NCBI GenBank assembly: GCA_002298335.1
Contig: DBNK01000017.1
Location: 91,438 to 155,437, forward strand
Source of the DNA: Thalassolituus sp. UBA674
Lineage (GTDB): Bacteria; Pseudomonadota; Gammaproteobacteria; Pseudomonadales; Oceanobacteraceae
Direction of reading: 5' to 3'
Length of the DNA: 64,000 bases
The notes beneath the pieces are model-generated. The model ran no database searches. It was not told the origin of the DNA and saw only the letters and a list, made by a program, of their open reading frames with translations. How positions within the stretch are numbered: the stretch's first letter is position 1; the number at the start of each line of letters is the position of its first letter. Shown here piece after piece: positions 36,344-44,117 of the stretch. A program made the position numbers and the translations under genes.

Positions 36344-36876
36344 GTATGATCGGCCTGCGCCAACCGCCTGCTCAGCGCATTTCTGATCTGCCGGTATGCG
36401 GTGAGAGAGCCCCGGCATTCCCCTGGAGAAACGAGGGCCCTGCAGACGCTGTGGTGGCCTTTCTGCGCCACGATGGCTGTCCCTTTGCCGAGAATACGGT
36501 CAAACAGCTGCGCCGCTGGGCTGAGGATCATCCGCACGTGGTTGTGTATCTGGTCAGTCACGGTGAGCCAGGGGTCACGGGCCCGTGGCTGGAGTCCATA
36601 GGCGGGACAGGGTCACTGCAGCTGATTCAGGATCCGTCGCGGGCTCTGTACGCGGCGTGGGGGCTGGGCTATACCCGGCTGTGGCATTTCGCCGGTCCGG
36701 CTTCACTGGCCGGTGTCGTCCGGCTCTGGTTCCGGGGCATCCGCAACCGTTCGGCCTCGGGCACGCGCTGGCAGCAGGCCGGGATGTTTCTGGTGGAAGA
36801 CGGAGTGATCACCTGGCGGCATATTCCTGCGTCTGCCGAAAACTTTGCTCTGCCACCCGTGGCCATCAGTCCGTGA
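36340..36876 (+). CDS. Peroxiredoxin-like (AhpC/TSA) protein
   Basis: 178 residues of a thioredoxin-fold, AhpC/TSA_2-like type. The likely active site is LRHDGCPFAEN with a single cysteine (the second position of the redox motif is Phe), followed by VVVYLVSHGEP and a C-terminal RWQQAGMFLVEDG. One-cysteine peroxidase or thiol oxidoreductase activity is plausible. The start overlaps the GNAT stop. Its 3' end overlaps the convergent gene on the other strand by 11 bases. Confidence 0.75.
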   Translation: MSMIGLRQPPAQRISDLPVCGERAPAFPWRNEGPADAVVAFLRHDGCPFAENTVKQLRRWAEDHPHVVVYLVSHGEPGVTGPWLESIGGTGSLQLIQDPSRALYAAWGLGYTRLWHFAGPASLAGVVRLWFRGIRNRSASGTRWQQAGMFLVEDGVITWRHIPASAENFALPPVAISP

Positions 36877-37621
36877 CCCGGCGCAGGCCGTAGCGTTCCA
36901 GCAGTGTCTGATACTCAGGTGAGGCCTGATAGCTGATCATCGCCCGGGTAAAGTCGCCGACAAGCTGAGCGTTGTCCGCCCGCTGGCGGGAAAAGGCCAT
37001 GTAAATCGGGCCTCGGAACCAGGGTTCGGGATCAGCCACCCAGACATCATCGTCGAGTCCTGCGCGGCGGGCGTGTAAGCGGAATGTCGGAATATTGCTG
37101 AGCACACCGGCGACCCGGTGGTTGAGCAGGATTAATGGCAGTTGCCGGTCGTCGTTGTAGAGCACCAGGTTGTCTGCTTCACGCGGGCCGTAATAATAGC
37201 CCCGTACACCCCCTATCGTGTCAGGAGTGTGTTCGCCGGGTTTTTCCGGCGGCATGGCAGAATGGTCCTTCATGCGGATGATATACATCTCGTCCAGTGC
37301 CTGCGGGATGTCGACGAAGTGAGCGTACTCCTGCCGTTCAGGGGTGATGTAGAGATTACAGGCCAGATCAATCTCGCCTTCTTCCAGGCTTGTCAGCAGG
37401 CGGGCGAAGGGCAGGCGCTGGATTTCCAGACGGTAACCGAGGCTGCTGGCGAGGGTCAGACAGATGTCGACCGATGCTCCCTGCAGTTCGCCGGTCTCAA
37501 CATCCGTGAAATAGAAGGGCGCATAGTCATCTGCACCGAGCGCTGCTATCAGGGTCTCGGCTCTGAGATACCCTGCGAGCAGCAGGAGCACAAATCCGCA
37601 CAATACCTGCGCTGGTCTCAT
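36866..37621 (-). CDS. Periplasmic amino-acid-binding-like protein (SBP family 3)
   Basis: 251 residues with a signal peptide (VLCGFVLLLLAGYLRA). Type-2 periplasmic fold of solute-binding family 3: DDYAPFYFTDVETGELQGASVDIC, then FARLLTSLEEGEIDLACN and a C-terminal YQTLLERYGLRRV. AAGGAG precedes the ATG. No ABC transporter permease is adjacent. Such orphan proteins may be sensors or share a distant transporter. It overlaps the redoxin gene tail to tail. Confidence 0.8.
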   Translation of the reverse strand: MRPAQVLCGFVLLLLAGYLRAETLIAALGADDYAPFYFTDVETGELQGASVDICLTLASSLGYRLEIQRLPFARLLTSLEEGEIDLACNLYITPERQEYAHFVDIPQALDEMYIIRMKDHSAMPPEKPGEHTPDTIGGVRGYYYGPREADNLVLYNDDRQLPLILLNHRVAGVLSNIPTFRLHARRAGLDDDVWVADPEPWFRGPIYMAFSRQRADNAQLVGDFTRAMISYQASPEYQTLLERYGLRRVTD

Positions 37622-37734
37622 CTGACGGAACTCCTTTCCGGCCCGGAGCGGATCAGACTGATGCGCTCCGGGTCACCTCCTTACTGTCCTGCTGTAGCTT
37701 TATCCTGCAGTGTCTCGCGGACCGGGTTCCTGTT

Positions 37735-38292
37735 TCAGGGCTCCAGAACGCGCAGATCATCGGGTGAAATGACCATTTCAGTGTAGGCCATACCCAGTTT
37801 GCTGAGGAAATATCCGCGGTCGGCTTTCAGCGGATTGACCTCTTCAAAAGTGACGCCCTGCGCTTCGTACAGAGACTTCAGCTTCAGGAGGTACTCGTTG
37901 GATGGTTCCATGATCAGGGCGGCAGCGCCGACATCAGGACGTACCTTCTCAGCCGCTACGCTGATTTCCAGTACCACAGGTTCTTCATTCTGCTGGAAAT
38001 AGAGATTGCGGGCATGGGTTTTGGCTTCGGCCCAGAAATAGGCCAGCTCTTTGCTCTGGGTCAGAAACAGCGGATCGTCGCTTTCAAACTGACGATTGCC
38101 AATAGTGCCCAGTGTTTTCTGCATGCGGGCGGCACTTTCGGCATCACCTCCACCGATCAGTCCCTGACTCATGATAGACTTCAGCAGCCCTGACGCCGTG
38201 CCGTGGTACCAGTGCTCACCCGTGGTGAGGCCTTGTTCGGTCAGCAGTTCGCTGACATCACGCAGAAATTCAGGGGTGTTATTCTCGCTCAT
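37735..38292 (-). CDS. Uncharacterised protein with ADP-ribosyltransferase-like N-terminal pattern
   Basis: 185 residues, no signal peptide. HWYHGTASGLLKSIMSQGL followed by PLFLTQSKELAYFWAEAK and VVLEISV recalls the H-G-T, small-loop and strand order of ADP-ribosyltransferase or RNA 2'-phosphotransferase folds, but the diagnostic glutamate cannot be placed with certainty. It is a single gene between the binding-protein gene and the DUF6091-like pair. Function unknown; the similarity is judged by eye only. Confidence 0.5.
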   Translation of the reverse strand: MSENNTPEFLRDVSELLTEQGLTTGEHWYHGTASGLLKSIMSQGLIGGGDAESAARMQKTLGTIGNRQFESDDPLFLTQSKELAYFWAEAKTHARNLYFQQNEEPVVLEISVAAEKVRPDVGAAALIMEPSNEYLLKLKSLYEAQGVTFEEVNPLKADRGYFLSKLGMAYTEMVISPDDLRVLEP

Positions 38293-38521
38293 GGTGTATC
38301 CGGATGACTGTATTCAACCGCAGAGTTTAACACTTCCTTCCGGTTTGGTGGCGGCAAAGAAAGGCAAATGACGGAATGCCGGGAGGAATTCCGGGTCATA
38401 AGGAGACGTGATCCCGTATTCGTGGTTTATCCGTTAACTGGTGGTAAAGTTACACCTTCGAGCAGGACCAGTTTCTGAGACTGGCCGATATAAAAATAGA
38501 AAAAATGATTAGGAACATCGT

Positions 38522-39634
38522 ATGAAACGTATTACCCAGCTGGTGGCGGGGGCGCTGACCGTCTTCGCATCCTTGAATGCCGTGGCCGCTCCGGCCAATA
38601 TGGAAGAACTCCGCTCACAGGCGATGAATCCGAAGCTGACCAATCAGCAACGGATGGATGCCATACGTGCCATGTACCCGGAAGACTTTGCTGAGGGTAT
38701 GCCCAGCCGCAAAATCTGTATCTGGGATCTGGTCGGTAAAACCGGTCCTATCTATAACGCCGCTCAGGACATCGCCACCCGTATCATGGAACTGGGCGTA
38801 CAGATTGAGCTGGAGGCCTTCACCAGTGAAGCCGTGCTGACCGAAGACCTGAAAGCCGGGCAGTGTGATGCTGCGCTGATGACCGGTCTGCGTGCGCGCT
38901 CTTTCAACAAGTATACCGGTACCATCGACGCCATCGGTGCGCTGCCAAGCTCCGACCACATGAAGCTGCTGATGCGCGCCATCACTCAGCCTCAGAACGC
39001 CGATAAAATGGTGGATGGTCAATACGTGGTTCTGGGTTATGCCCCTATGGGTGCGGCCTACATCTTTGTAAACGACCGCTCGATCAACACCCTGGCGAAA
39101 GCGGCTGGTAAGCGTGTTGCTGTAATGGACTACGATCTGGTACAGGCCGACATGGTTGCTCAGATTGGTGCCAACCCGGTACCGACTTCTCCGGTCAGCG
39201 CCGGTGCTAAGTTCAATAATGGCATCGTTGACGTACTGCCTGCACCGCTGGTGGCCTATAACGTCATGGAACTCTACAAAGGCATCAAAGATACCGGCGG
39301 CGTGATTGATTATCCCTTCTCGCAGCTGACTCTGCAGCTGATCGGCCGTACCGACCGTTTCCACAATGAAATTGCCCAGCTGGTCCGTGAAGACTTTATG
39401 GATCACTACCACGATCTGGAGAAAATCGTTGCCGCTCAGGTGGGTGAAGTACCGGACAGCGTCTGGATTCCGATTCCTCCGGAAGATAAGGCAGAATATG
39501 AAGTCATGATGCAGGAAGCGCGTATCCAGCTGCGTGAGCACGGTTATTACGATGGCGACATGCTGGCTCTGGAGCGTAAAGTGCGCTGTAAGTTCAAGCC
39601 GGATCACTTCGAATGTGCGAATCCTGTGGAGTAA
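38522..39634 (+). CDS. Putative periplasmic solute-binding protein, paralogue 1 (DUF6091-like)
   Basis: 370 residues with a signal peptide (LVAGALTVFASLNAVAAPA). The mature protein has ICIWDLVGKTGPIYNAAQD, LKAGQCDAALMTGLRARSFN and YPFSQLTLQLIG, a periplasmic-binding-like layout known in marine gammaproteobacteria as a putative solute-binding family (DUF6091; name from memory). TRAP-type or regulatory binding is possible. It is followed by a terminator and then a close paralogue in the same orientation, so the pair arose by tandem duplication. No transporter permease is adjacent. Confidence 0.7.
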   Translation: MKRITQLVAGALTVFASLNAVAAPANMEELRSQAMNPKLTNQQRMDAIRAMYPEDFAEGMPSRKICIWDLVGKTGPIYNAAQDIATRIMELGVQIELEAFTSEAVLTEDLKAGQCDAALMTGLRARSFNKYTGTIDAIGALPSSDHMKLLMRAITQPQNADKMVDGQYVVLGYAPMGAAYIFVNDRSINTLAKAAGKRVAVMDYDLVQADMVAQIGANPVPTSPVSAGAKFNNGIVDVLPAPLVAYNVMELYKGIKDTGGVIDYPFSQLTLQLIGRTDRFHNEIAQLVREDFMDHYHDLEKIVAAQVGEVPDSVWIPIPPEDKAEYEVMMQEARIQLREHGYYDGDMLALERKVRCKFKPDHFECANPVE

Positions 39635-39676
39635 TCCGGACCTGAACGGCTGACCCAGCAAGGTTCTGACCACCGA

Positions 39677-39703
39677 ATGCCCGGCACTGCCGGGCATTTT
39701 TGT
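39677..39703 (+). terminator. Terminator between the solute-binding paralogues
   Basis: TGCCCGGCA/TGCCGGGCA-type stem (39677-39697) with T5G T5 after it. Confidence 0.85.
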
Positions 39704-39806
39704 TTTTGGCGTTATGGCAGCCGGTGACTTTTGACAGGTGTCTGTTCTGGCCGTGGCCGGTATAGTGAAAAACACGCCTGACCAATAACAACAACGGGGG
39801 CAAACC

Positions 39807-40937
39807 ATGAAGTATCTGCAGACCGTCTTTCTGCTGGTCATGTTCAGTTTCACCACACAGGCTGCAGCGGCTGAAGCGCCGGTGTCTGAGCAACGCCGCG
39901 CAGAGCTGCATGACCTCGCCATGAACCGGGAAACCCCTCTGCTTGAGCGGGTGGCTGCGCTGCGGGAAATGTACCGTCATATGCTCAATGACGATGGCAC
40001 AGTTCCTTCGCGCCGGGTCTGTATCTGGGACCCGATCGGTAAGAACGGACCGATTTACGCGGCGGCCGAAGATCAGGTCACGCGCCTGCTGGAATGGGAT
40101 ATCCGCGTCAATCTCGAGGTGTATACCAACGAAGCGGTACTGACCGAAGACTTCAAAGCCGGGCAGTGTGATGCCGCGCTGATGACCGGTATGCGTGCGC
40201 GTACCTTCAACAAATACACAGGAACGCTGGACGCCATCGGTGCCTTACCCGAAACCCGCCAGATGAAGCTGCTGTTTCAGGCCATTACTGACCCGAAGAA
40301 CGCTGACAAAATGGTCGATGGCCAGTATGTGGTGATGGGGTACGCGCCGGCGGGAGCGGCCTACATTTTTGTGAATGACCGGAAGATCACCTCACTGGCG
40401 CGCGCCGCCGGCAAGCGGGTGGCGGTGATGGATTACGACCCGATACAGGCGGAGATGGTCCAGAACATCGGCGCCAACCCGGTACCGGTCAGCATCGTCA
40501 GCGCCGGGCCCAAGTTCAATAATCACGGGCTGGATGTGCTTCCGGCACCGCTGGGTGCTTATCATATCCTGGAGCTGCACAAAGGCATTGGCGACAACGG
40601 GGGCATCATCAATTACCCCTTCTCGCAGATGACGGTGCAGCTGATCGGCAAAGCGGAAAGCATTCCCAATGAAGTGGCACAGCTGGTGCGCGAAGAGTTT
40701 GTCGCTAATTTTGACCGCATCATCCGTGAAGTGAATGCGGCCAGCGGTGTGATCCCTGATGATGTCTGGATTGAGATTCCACAGGAAGAAAAGGCGGCCT
40801 ATCAGATCATGATGCAGCAGGCCCGCATTGCTCTCAGGGAGCACGGCTATTACGATGGCGAGATGCTGTCACTGCAGCGCCGCGCCCGCTGCCGCTTCAA
40901 TCAGGAGCACTTTGAATGCGCCTCGCCGGTTGAGTAA
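39807..40937 (+). CDS. Putative periplasmic solute-binding protein, paralogue 2 (DUF6091-like)
   Basis: 376 residues with a signal peptide (TVFLLVMFSFTTQAAAA). It shares full-length similarity with the gene at 38522: VCIWDPIGKNGPIY, TNEAVLTEDFKAGQCDAALM, NKYTGTLDAIGALP, NADKMVDGQYVV and a Cys-containing tail with CRFNQEHFECASPVE. Cysteines are conserved between the two, one pair near the C-terminus. Each copy has its own upstream region, so they may be expressed under different conditions. Function unknown. Confidence 0.7.
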   Translation: MKYLQTVFLLVMFSFTTQAAAAEAPVSEQRRAELHDLAMNRETPLLERVAALREMYRHMLNDDGTVPSRRVCIWDPIGKNGPIYAAAEDQVTRLLEWDIRVNLEVYTNEAVLTEDFKAGQCDAALMTGMRARTFNKYTGTLDAIGALPETRQMKLLFQAITDPKNADKMVDGQYVVMGYAPAGAAYIFVNDRKITSLARAAGKRVAVMDYDPIQAEMVQNIGANPVPVSIVSAGPKFNNHGLDVLPAPLGAYHILELHKGIGDNGGIINYPFSQMTVQLIGKAESIPNEVAQLVREEFVANFDRIIREVNAASGVIPDDVWIEIPQEEKAAYQIMMQQARIALREHGYYDGEMLSLQRRARCRFNQEHFECASPVE

Positions 40938-41023
40938 GTACTTACCGGTGAATGCGTAAACAGCTTGCCTGTTATAAGGTACAATCGGGCCACAGCTCCT
41001 ACTAATTCAGGAATTTCCCCGCC

Positions 41024-41692
41024 ATGGTGCGTCAGCTCCCCGGTTGGATTCTCGCTGGCAGTGTCCTGCTGGCGCTGAATGCCGGCTTTATCAACAGTGT
41101 TGCTCTGCTCAGCTTTGCCAATAATGCCGTTTCCCACGTGACCGGAACCGTGACCCTGGTGGCAAATGCTCTGGCCGCCGGAGACTGGACCTTTCTCTGG
41201 TACACCGGCAGTATCGTGCTGAGCTTTCTGGCCGGTGCCATCATGAGTGGCATGGTCGTAGGAGATGAAGCCCTGCAGCTGGGCCGCCGCTATGGCATTG
41301 CCCTGCTGATTGAAGCCGCCTTACTGGGGTTGGCCTGGTACGGCTTCACCCATGAGCAGCACTATGCGGAATGGCTGGCGTCGGCGGCCTGTGGTCTGCA
41401 GAACGCCCTGGTTGCTACTTACAGTGGTTCCGTTATCCGGACCACCCACCTGACCGGCATCGTATCGGATATCGGTTCTGCCATCGGGCACTTCCTCGCC
41501 AACCGGGTGCTCAACCGGGTACAGCTGATTCTGCAATGTTCTATTGTCGTGGCCTTTGTCACCGGGGCGGCGCTGGGCGGAGTGCTGTTCGGCTGGGTAG
41601 GGTATAACGCGGTACTGCTGAATGCTCTGCTGGTGCTGGCGGTGGCCTGTGGCTACATCCTGTTTCTGCGCCGTCATCAGACTCAGAAATGA
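41024..41692 (+). CDS. DUF1275 (YoaK-like) membrane protein
   Basis: 222 residues with about six membrane segments. The family features are GFINSVALLSFAN near the start, SHVTGTVT, then ACGLQNALVATYSGSVIRTTHLTGIVSDIG. DUF1275 proteins are inner-membrane proteins of unknown transport role. It is a single gene, convergent with the small basic protein gene at 41695 with a two-base gap between stops. Confidence 0.88.
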   Translation: MVRQLPGWILAGSVLLALNAGFINSVALLSFANNAVSHVTGTVTLVANALAAGDWTFLWYTGSIVLSFLAGAIMSGMVVGDEALQLGRRYGIALLIEAALLGLAWYGFTHEQHYAEWLASAACGLQNALVATYSGSVIRTTHLTGIVSDIGSAIGHFLANRVLNRVQLILQCSIVVAFVTGAALGGVLFGWVGYNAVLLNALLVLAVACGYILFLRRHQTQK

Positions 41693-41694
41693 AT

Positions 41695-42012
41695 TTACTC
41701 TTCCCAGATCACCCGTAAGGGCTCGCCGAAGTCGTCGTAAATCACCTTCTTTTTCGGGCGACGGATGGCGGTTTTGCGCGTGCTGACCGGGCGGCGGCGT
41801 GCTTCACGACGTTCATCAATGGCCTTGACCACATCATCCACCGGCGTACGTTCCTGACGTTTTTCGAACGTCATCGACTGGTCATGGTAACGACCTTCCT
41901 GCAAACCGGATTCGCCACGCGCAAACTGATGCACTTCGCCGCCTTTATTGAGGTATTCCTCAATATCACGGTTCAGTGAATCGCGCAGATCACGTTTGCT
42001 GGTCTTTTTCAT
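41695..42012 (-). CDS. Small basic protein of unknown function
   Basis: 105 residues. Charged N-terminal helix with RDIEEYLNKGGEVHQFARG, a middle part, then a basic stretch (RREARRRPVSTRKTAIRRPKKK) and an acidic end. The helix recalls the short RNA-polymerase-binding segment of SutA-like regulators of pseudomonads, but the match is weak. It is downstream of the TatD gene on the same strand, separated by a perfect 10-bp hairpin. Confidence 0.6.
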   Translation of the reverse strand: MKKTSKRDLRDSLNRDIEEYLNKGGEVHQFARGESGLQEGRYHDQSMTFEKRQERTPVDDVVKAIDERREARRRPVSTRKTAIRRPKKKVIYDDFGEPLRVIWEE

Positions 42013-42071
42013 GCAGTCGGATTCTCGGAAAAGAACAGTGGAAAGACTCTAAAAATTTCTGGATAAAGCCA

Positions 42072-42096
42072 ACCTGACAGGTTGCACCTGTCAGGT
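42072..42096 (-). terminator. Hairpin between TatD and small basic protein genes
   Basis: Perfect 10-bp stem ACCTGACAGG/CCTGTCAGGT with a 5-base loop and no strong T-run. A weak terminator or processing hairpin. Confidence 0.45.
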
Positions 42097-42149
42097 GGAC
42101 AATTCAAGCCCGGTGGCTGGGCATGACCGTAAAAATTCTGAATACCGGA

Positions 42150-42950
42150 TCAGAAAAAGGTTCTGAGTGAATTCTGGTACACCTGCTCGAGCAGGGTTTC
42201 CACCGGCACCTGTTTCACATCAGCCATTTTCTCAGCAACGAACGGCAGATACTTGGGTGCGTTTTCCATGCCGCGGTAGGGTACGGGTGTGAGGAAAGGG
42301 GCATCGGTTTCCAGCAGCAGATTCGTAAGTGGAGTAGCGGCGACCACCTCGCGTACATTCTCGGCCTTGTTGAAGGTCACAATGCCATTAATACCCAGAC
42401 AGAAGCCCAGTTCCACGGCGACTTTTGCCAGCTCCAGTCCACTGGTAAAGCTGTGCACCACACCTTTGCGTGCCATCTGCGGAGCGAATTCACGCAGAAT
42501 CTCAATCGTATCCCCGTCCGCTTCACGGGTATGAATTACCACCGGCATACCGAACTCGACGGCTAACGCCAGCTGACGGCGGAACACCTGACGCTGCACC
42601 TCGCGGTCGCAATGGTCGTAATAATAATCGAGCCCAATTTCACCAATGGCGACCACCTTGTCATCCGCAACATTCGCACGGATAAAAGCCTCGGTACTGT
42701 CAGCGAATTTGGCCGCCTCATGCGGGTGAACACCCAGAGTGGCGTAGAGGTTGTCATGCTCATGAGCCAGACCCAGAGCCACCGGCATATTTTCCGGCTC
42801 CACACTGATGGTCATCAGGCGTTCAACACCCTGAGCTCTGGCATCGGCCAGGATCTCTGCGGCGGAACCTTCCTTCAGATAATCGAGGTGAAAGTGGGTT
42901 TCAATGATGGGCACCCCGTACTGAGGGATCTCCCGTTTTTTCTTACTCAT
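42150..42950 (-). CDS. TatD family metal-dependent hydrolase
   Basis: 266 residues from the ATG at 42950; longer in-frame versions have no support. TIM-barrel nuclease/deoxyribonuclease family: metal ligands in ETHFHLD, AIGEIGLDYYYD, VIHTREADGD, VVHSFTSG and LLETDAPFLTP. Members act in 3'-5' DNA repair or as DNases. Gammaproteobacteria often carry several paralogues, so the specific name (TatD, YcfH or YjjV) is not assigned. Confidence 0.92.
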   Translation of the reverse strand: MSKKKREIPQYGVPIIETHFHLDYLKEGSAAEILADARAQGVERLMTISVEPENMPVALGLAHEHDNLYATLGVHPHEAAKFADSTEAFIRANVADDKVVAIGEIGLDYYYDHCDREVQRQVFRRQLALAVEFGMPVVIHTREADGDTIEILREFAPQMARKGVVHSFTSGLELAKVAVELGFCLGINGIVTFNKAENVREVVAATPLTNLLLETDAPFLTPVPYRGMENAPKYLPFVAEKMADVKQVPVETLLEQVYQNSLRTFF

Positions 42951-43063
42951 AACCGATAACCAGATGCTGAATGCGTGTGACTGCGCGGCATTATAAAGGT
43001 TCAGGGGATGGAGCGGGGAGGTCTGACGGATCAGAACAGGATGTTTCTTATAAGGGAAAAAAA

Positions 43064-43080
43064 TGGCGGACTGGACGGGA
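43064..43080 (-). repeat. tRNA-Asp 3'-tail repeat, copy 2
   Basis: The last 17 nt of tRNA-Asp (minus strand TCCCGTCCAGTCCGCCA) recur 90 bases beyond copy 1, after a second spacer containing CTGG-TTGG-CCAG. T7 follows on the minus strand and may end the transcript. Confidence 0.75.
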
Positions 43081-43153
43081 GACGACGGGGCTGGCCAACC
43101 AGATGGGGCTCGGACGCGACTACAGGTCAAAATGTTTTACAGGGGAAAAAAGA

Positions 43154-43170
43154 TGGCGGACTGGACGGGA
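43154..43170 (-). repeat. tRNA-Asp 3'-tail repeat, copy 1
   Basis: 17 nt identical to the 3' end of tRNA-Asp, 80 bases downstream of the real gene end on the minus strand. The spacer holds a GCTGG-TAGG-CCAGC hairpin. Confidence 0.75.
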
Positions 43171-43233
43171 GACGACGGGGCTGGCCTACCAGCGCGCGAC
43201 CAGAGGTCAAAATGTCAATCAGGGGAAAAAAGA

Positions 43234-43310
43234 TGGCGGACTGGACGGGACTCGAACCCGCGACCCCCGGCGTGACAGGCCGGTATTCTAACCAACTGAA
43301 CTACCAGTCC
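43234..43310 (-). tRNA. tRNA-Asp (GTC), copy 1
   Basis: 77 nt with encoded CCA. 7-bp acceptor stem GGACTGG/CCAGTCC, anticodon loop CTGTCAC between CCGGC and GCCGG, T-loop GGGTTCGAGTCCC. Last gene of the four-tRNA unit. Its final 17 nt are repeated twice downstream. Confidence 0.97.
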
Positions 43311-43348
43311 ACTTTGTATCCATCATCTGACCAGATGTCAGAGAATGA

Positions 43349-43424
43349 TGGTGGGTGATGACGGGATCGAACCGCCGACCCTCTGCTTGTAAGGCAGATG
43401 CTCTCCCAGCTGAGCTAATCACCC
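43349..43424 (-). tRNA. tRNA-Val (TAC), copy 1
   Basis: 76 nt with encoded CCA. Acceptor GGGTGAT/ATCACCC, anticodon loop CTTACAA. Identical in sequence to the copy at 43782. Confidence 0.97.
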
Positions 43425-43458
43425 AAGAGGATGTGCTTTGCTTTTACTCAGTATTGCT

Positions 43459-43529
43459 GCGTTGTTCCTCGTTCGAACCCTCGCCTACCAATGCGGTATG
43501 TCTCGGGTATCTCACTGCGGTACGTCTTG
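43459..43529 (-). repeat. Leader repeat upstream of tRNA-Val copy 1
   Basis: About 71 bases nearly identical to 43892-43961. Each copy lies 34 bases before a tRNA-Val gene and folds a TACC/GGTA hairpin with a variable loop. Confidence 0.7.
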
Positions 43530-43612
43530 CACTACTGGCAAAATCAAACCACTGCAAAACCGTAGAGGTTTTGCGATCTCATCAATCTGTCCACTGATGC
43601 GATCAAAATAAA

Positions 43613-43629
43613 TGGCGGACTGGACGGGA
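43613..43629 (-). repeat. tRNA-Asp 3'-tail repeat after copy 2
   Basis: 17 nt identical to the tRNA-Asp tail, 88 bases downstream of the tRNA-Asp gene at 43701. The spacer holds CAGG-TAGG-CCTG, a swapped-pair version of the hairpin in the other spacers. Confidence 0.75.
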
Positions 43630-43700
43630 CCCGACGGGGCAGGCCTACCTGACCGCGACCCAGGTCAAACTGTCCTTTAACCTGAATCTCTAACAAATAA

Positions 43701-43777
43701 TGGCGGACTGGACGGGACTCGAACCCGCGACCCCCGGCGTGACAGGCCGGTATTCTAACCAACTGAACTACCAGTCC
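43701..43777 (-). tRNA. tRNA-Asp (GTC), copy 2
   Basis: 77 nt, identical to the copy at 43234, with encoded CCA. It lies four bases after the tRNA-Val gene at 43782. Confidence 0.97.
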
Positions 43778-43781
43778 ACTT

Positions 43782-43857
43782 TGGTGGGTGATGACGGGAT
43801 CGAACCGCCGACCCTCTGCTTGTAAGGCAGATGCTCTCCCAGCTGAGCTAATCACCC
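43782..43857 (-). tRNA. tRNA-Val (TAC), copy 2
   Basis: 76 nt with encoded CCA and TAC anticodon. First tRNA after the strong promoter at 44062-44089. Confidence 0.97.
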
Positions 43858-43891
43858 ACACGAATAACGCTTTGTTGATTGAGGTGTTACG

Positions 43892-43961
43892 GCGTTGTTC
43901 CTCGCTCGAACCCTCGCCTACCATGTGGTATGTCTCGGGTATCTCACTGCGGTACGCCTTG
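43892..43961 (-). repeat. Leader repeat upstream of tRNA-Val copy 2
   Basis: Second copy of the leader element described at 43459, in the same position relative to tRNA-Val. Confidence 0.7.
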
Positions 43962-44061
43962 TACCATTCTCAATCATCAAACCGCTCAGAACCTTAAAGA
44001 TTCTGACAGTCAGGGACATCGTTATTTAACTTTGTCTCTGTGCTCATTCGAGCGAGTGGGC

Positions 44062-44089
44062 ATTCTACTTACGCTGATCCGGATGTCAA
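44062..44089 (-). promoter_or_regulatory. Sigma70 promoter of the tRNA Val-Asp unit
   Basis: -35 TTGACA (44084-44089), 16-base spacer, -10 TAGAAT (44062-44067), followed by a GC-rich discriminator (GCCCACTCG), as is usual for stable RNA genes under stringent control. About 200 bases of leader precede the first tRNA. Confidence 0.85.
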
Positions 44090-44117
44090 ACGCTTATTAA
44101 GTTTTTTTGTACTTTTT

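Noticed and set aside
43064..43250. tRNA tail repeats as att sites of an integrative element
   Set aside because: Spacing of 80-90 bases is too short to contain an element, and the same layout occurs behind both tRNA-Asp genes.
42971..43997. Several short open frames in the tRNA region
   Set aside because: They are translations of tRNA genes and their tail repeats.
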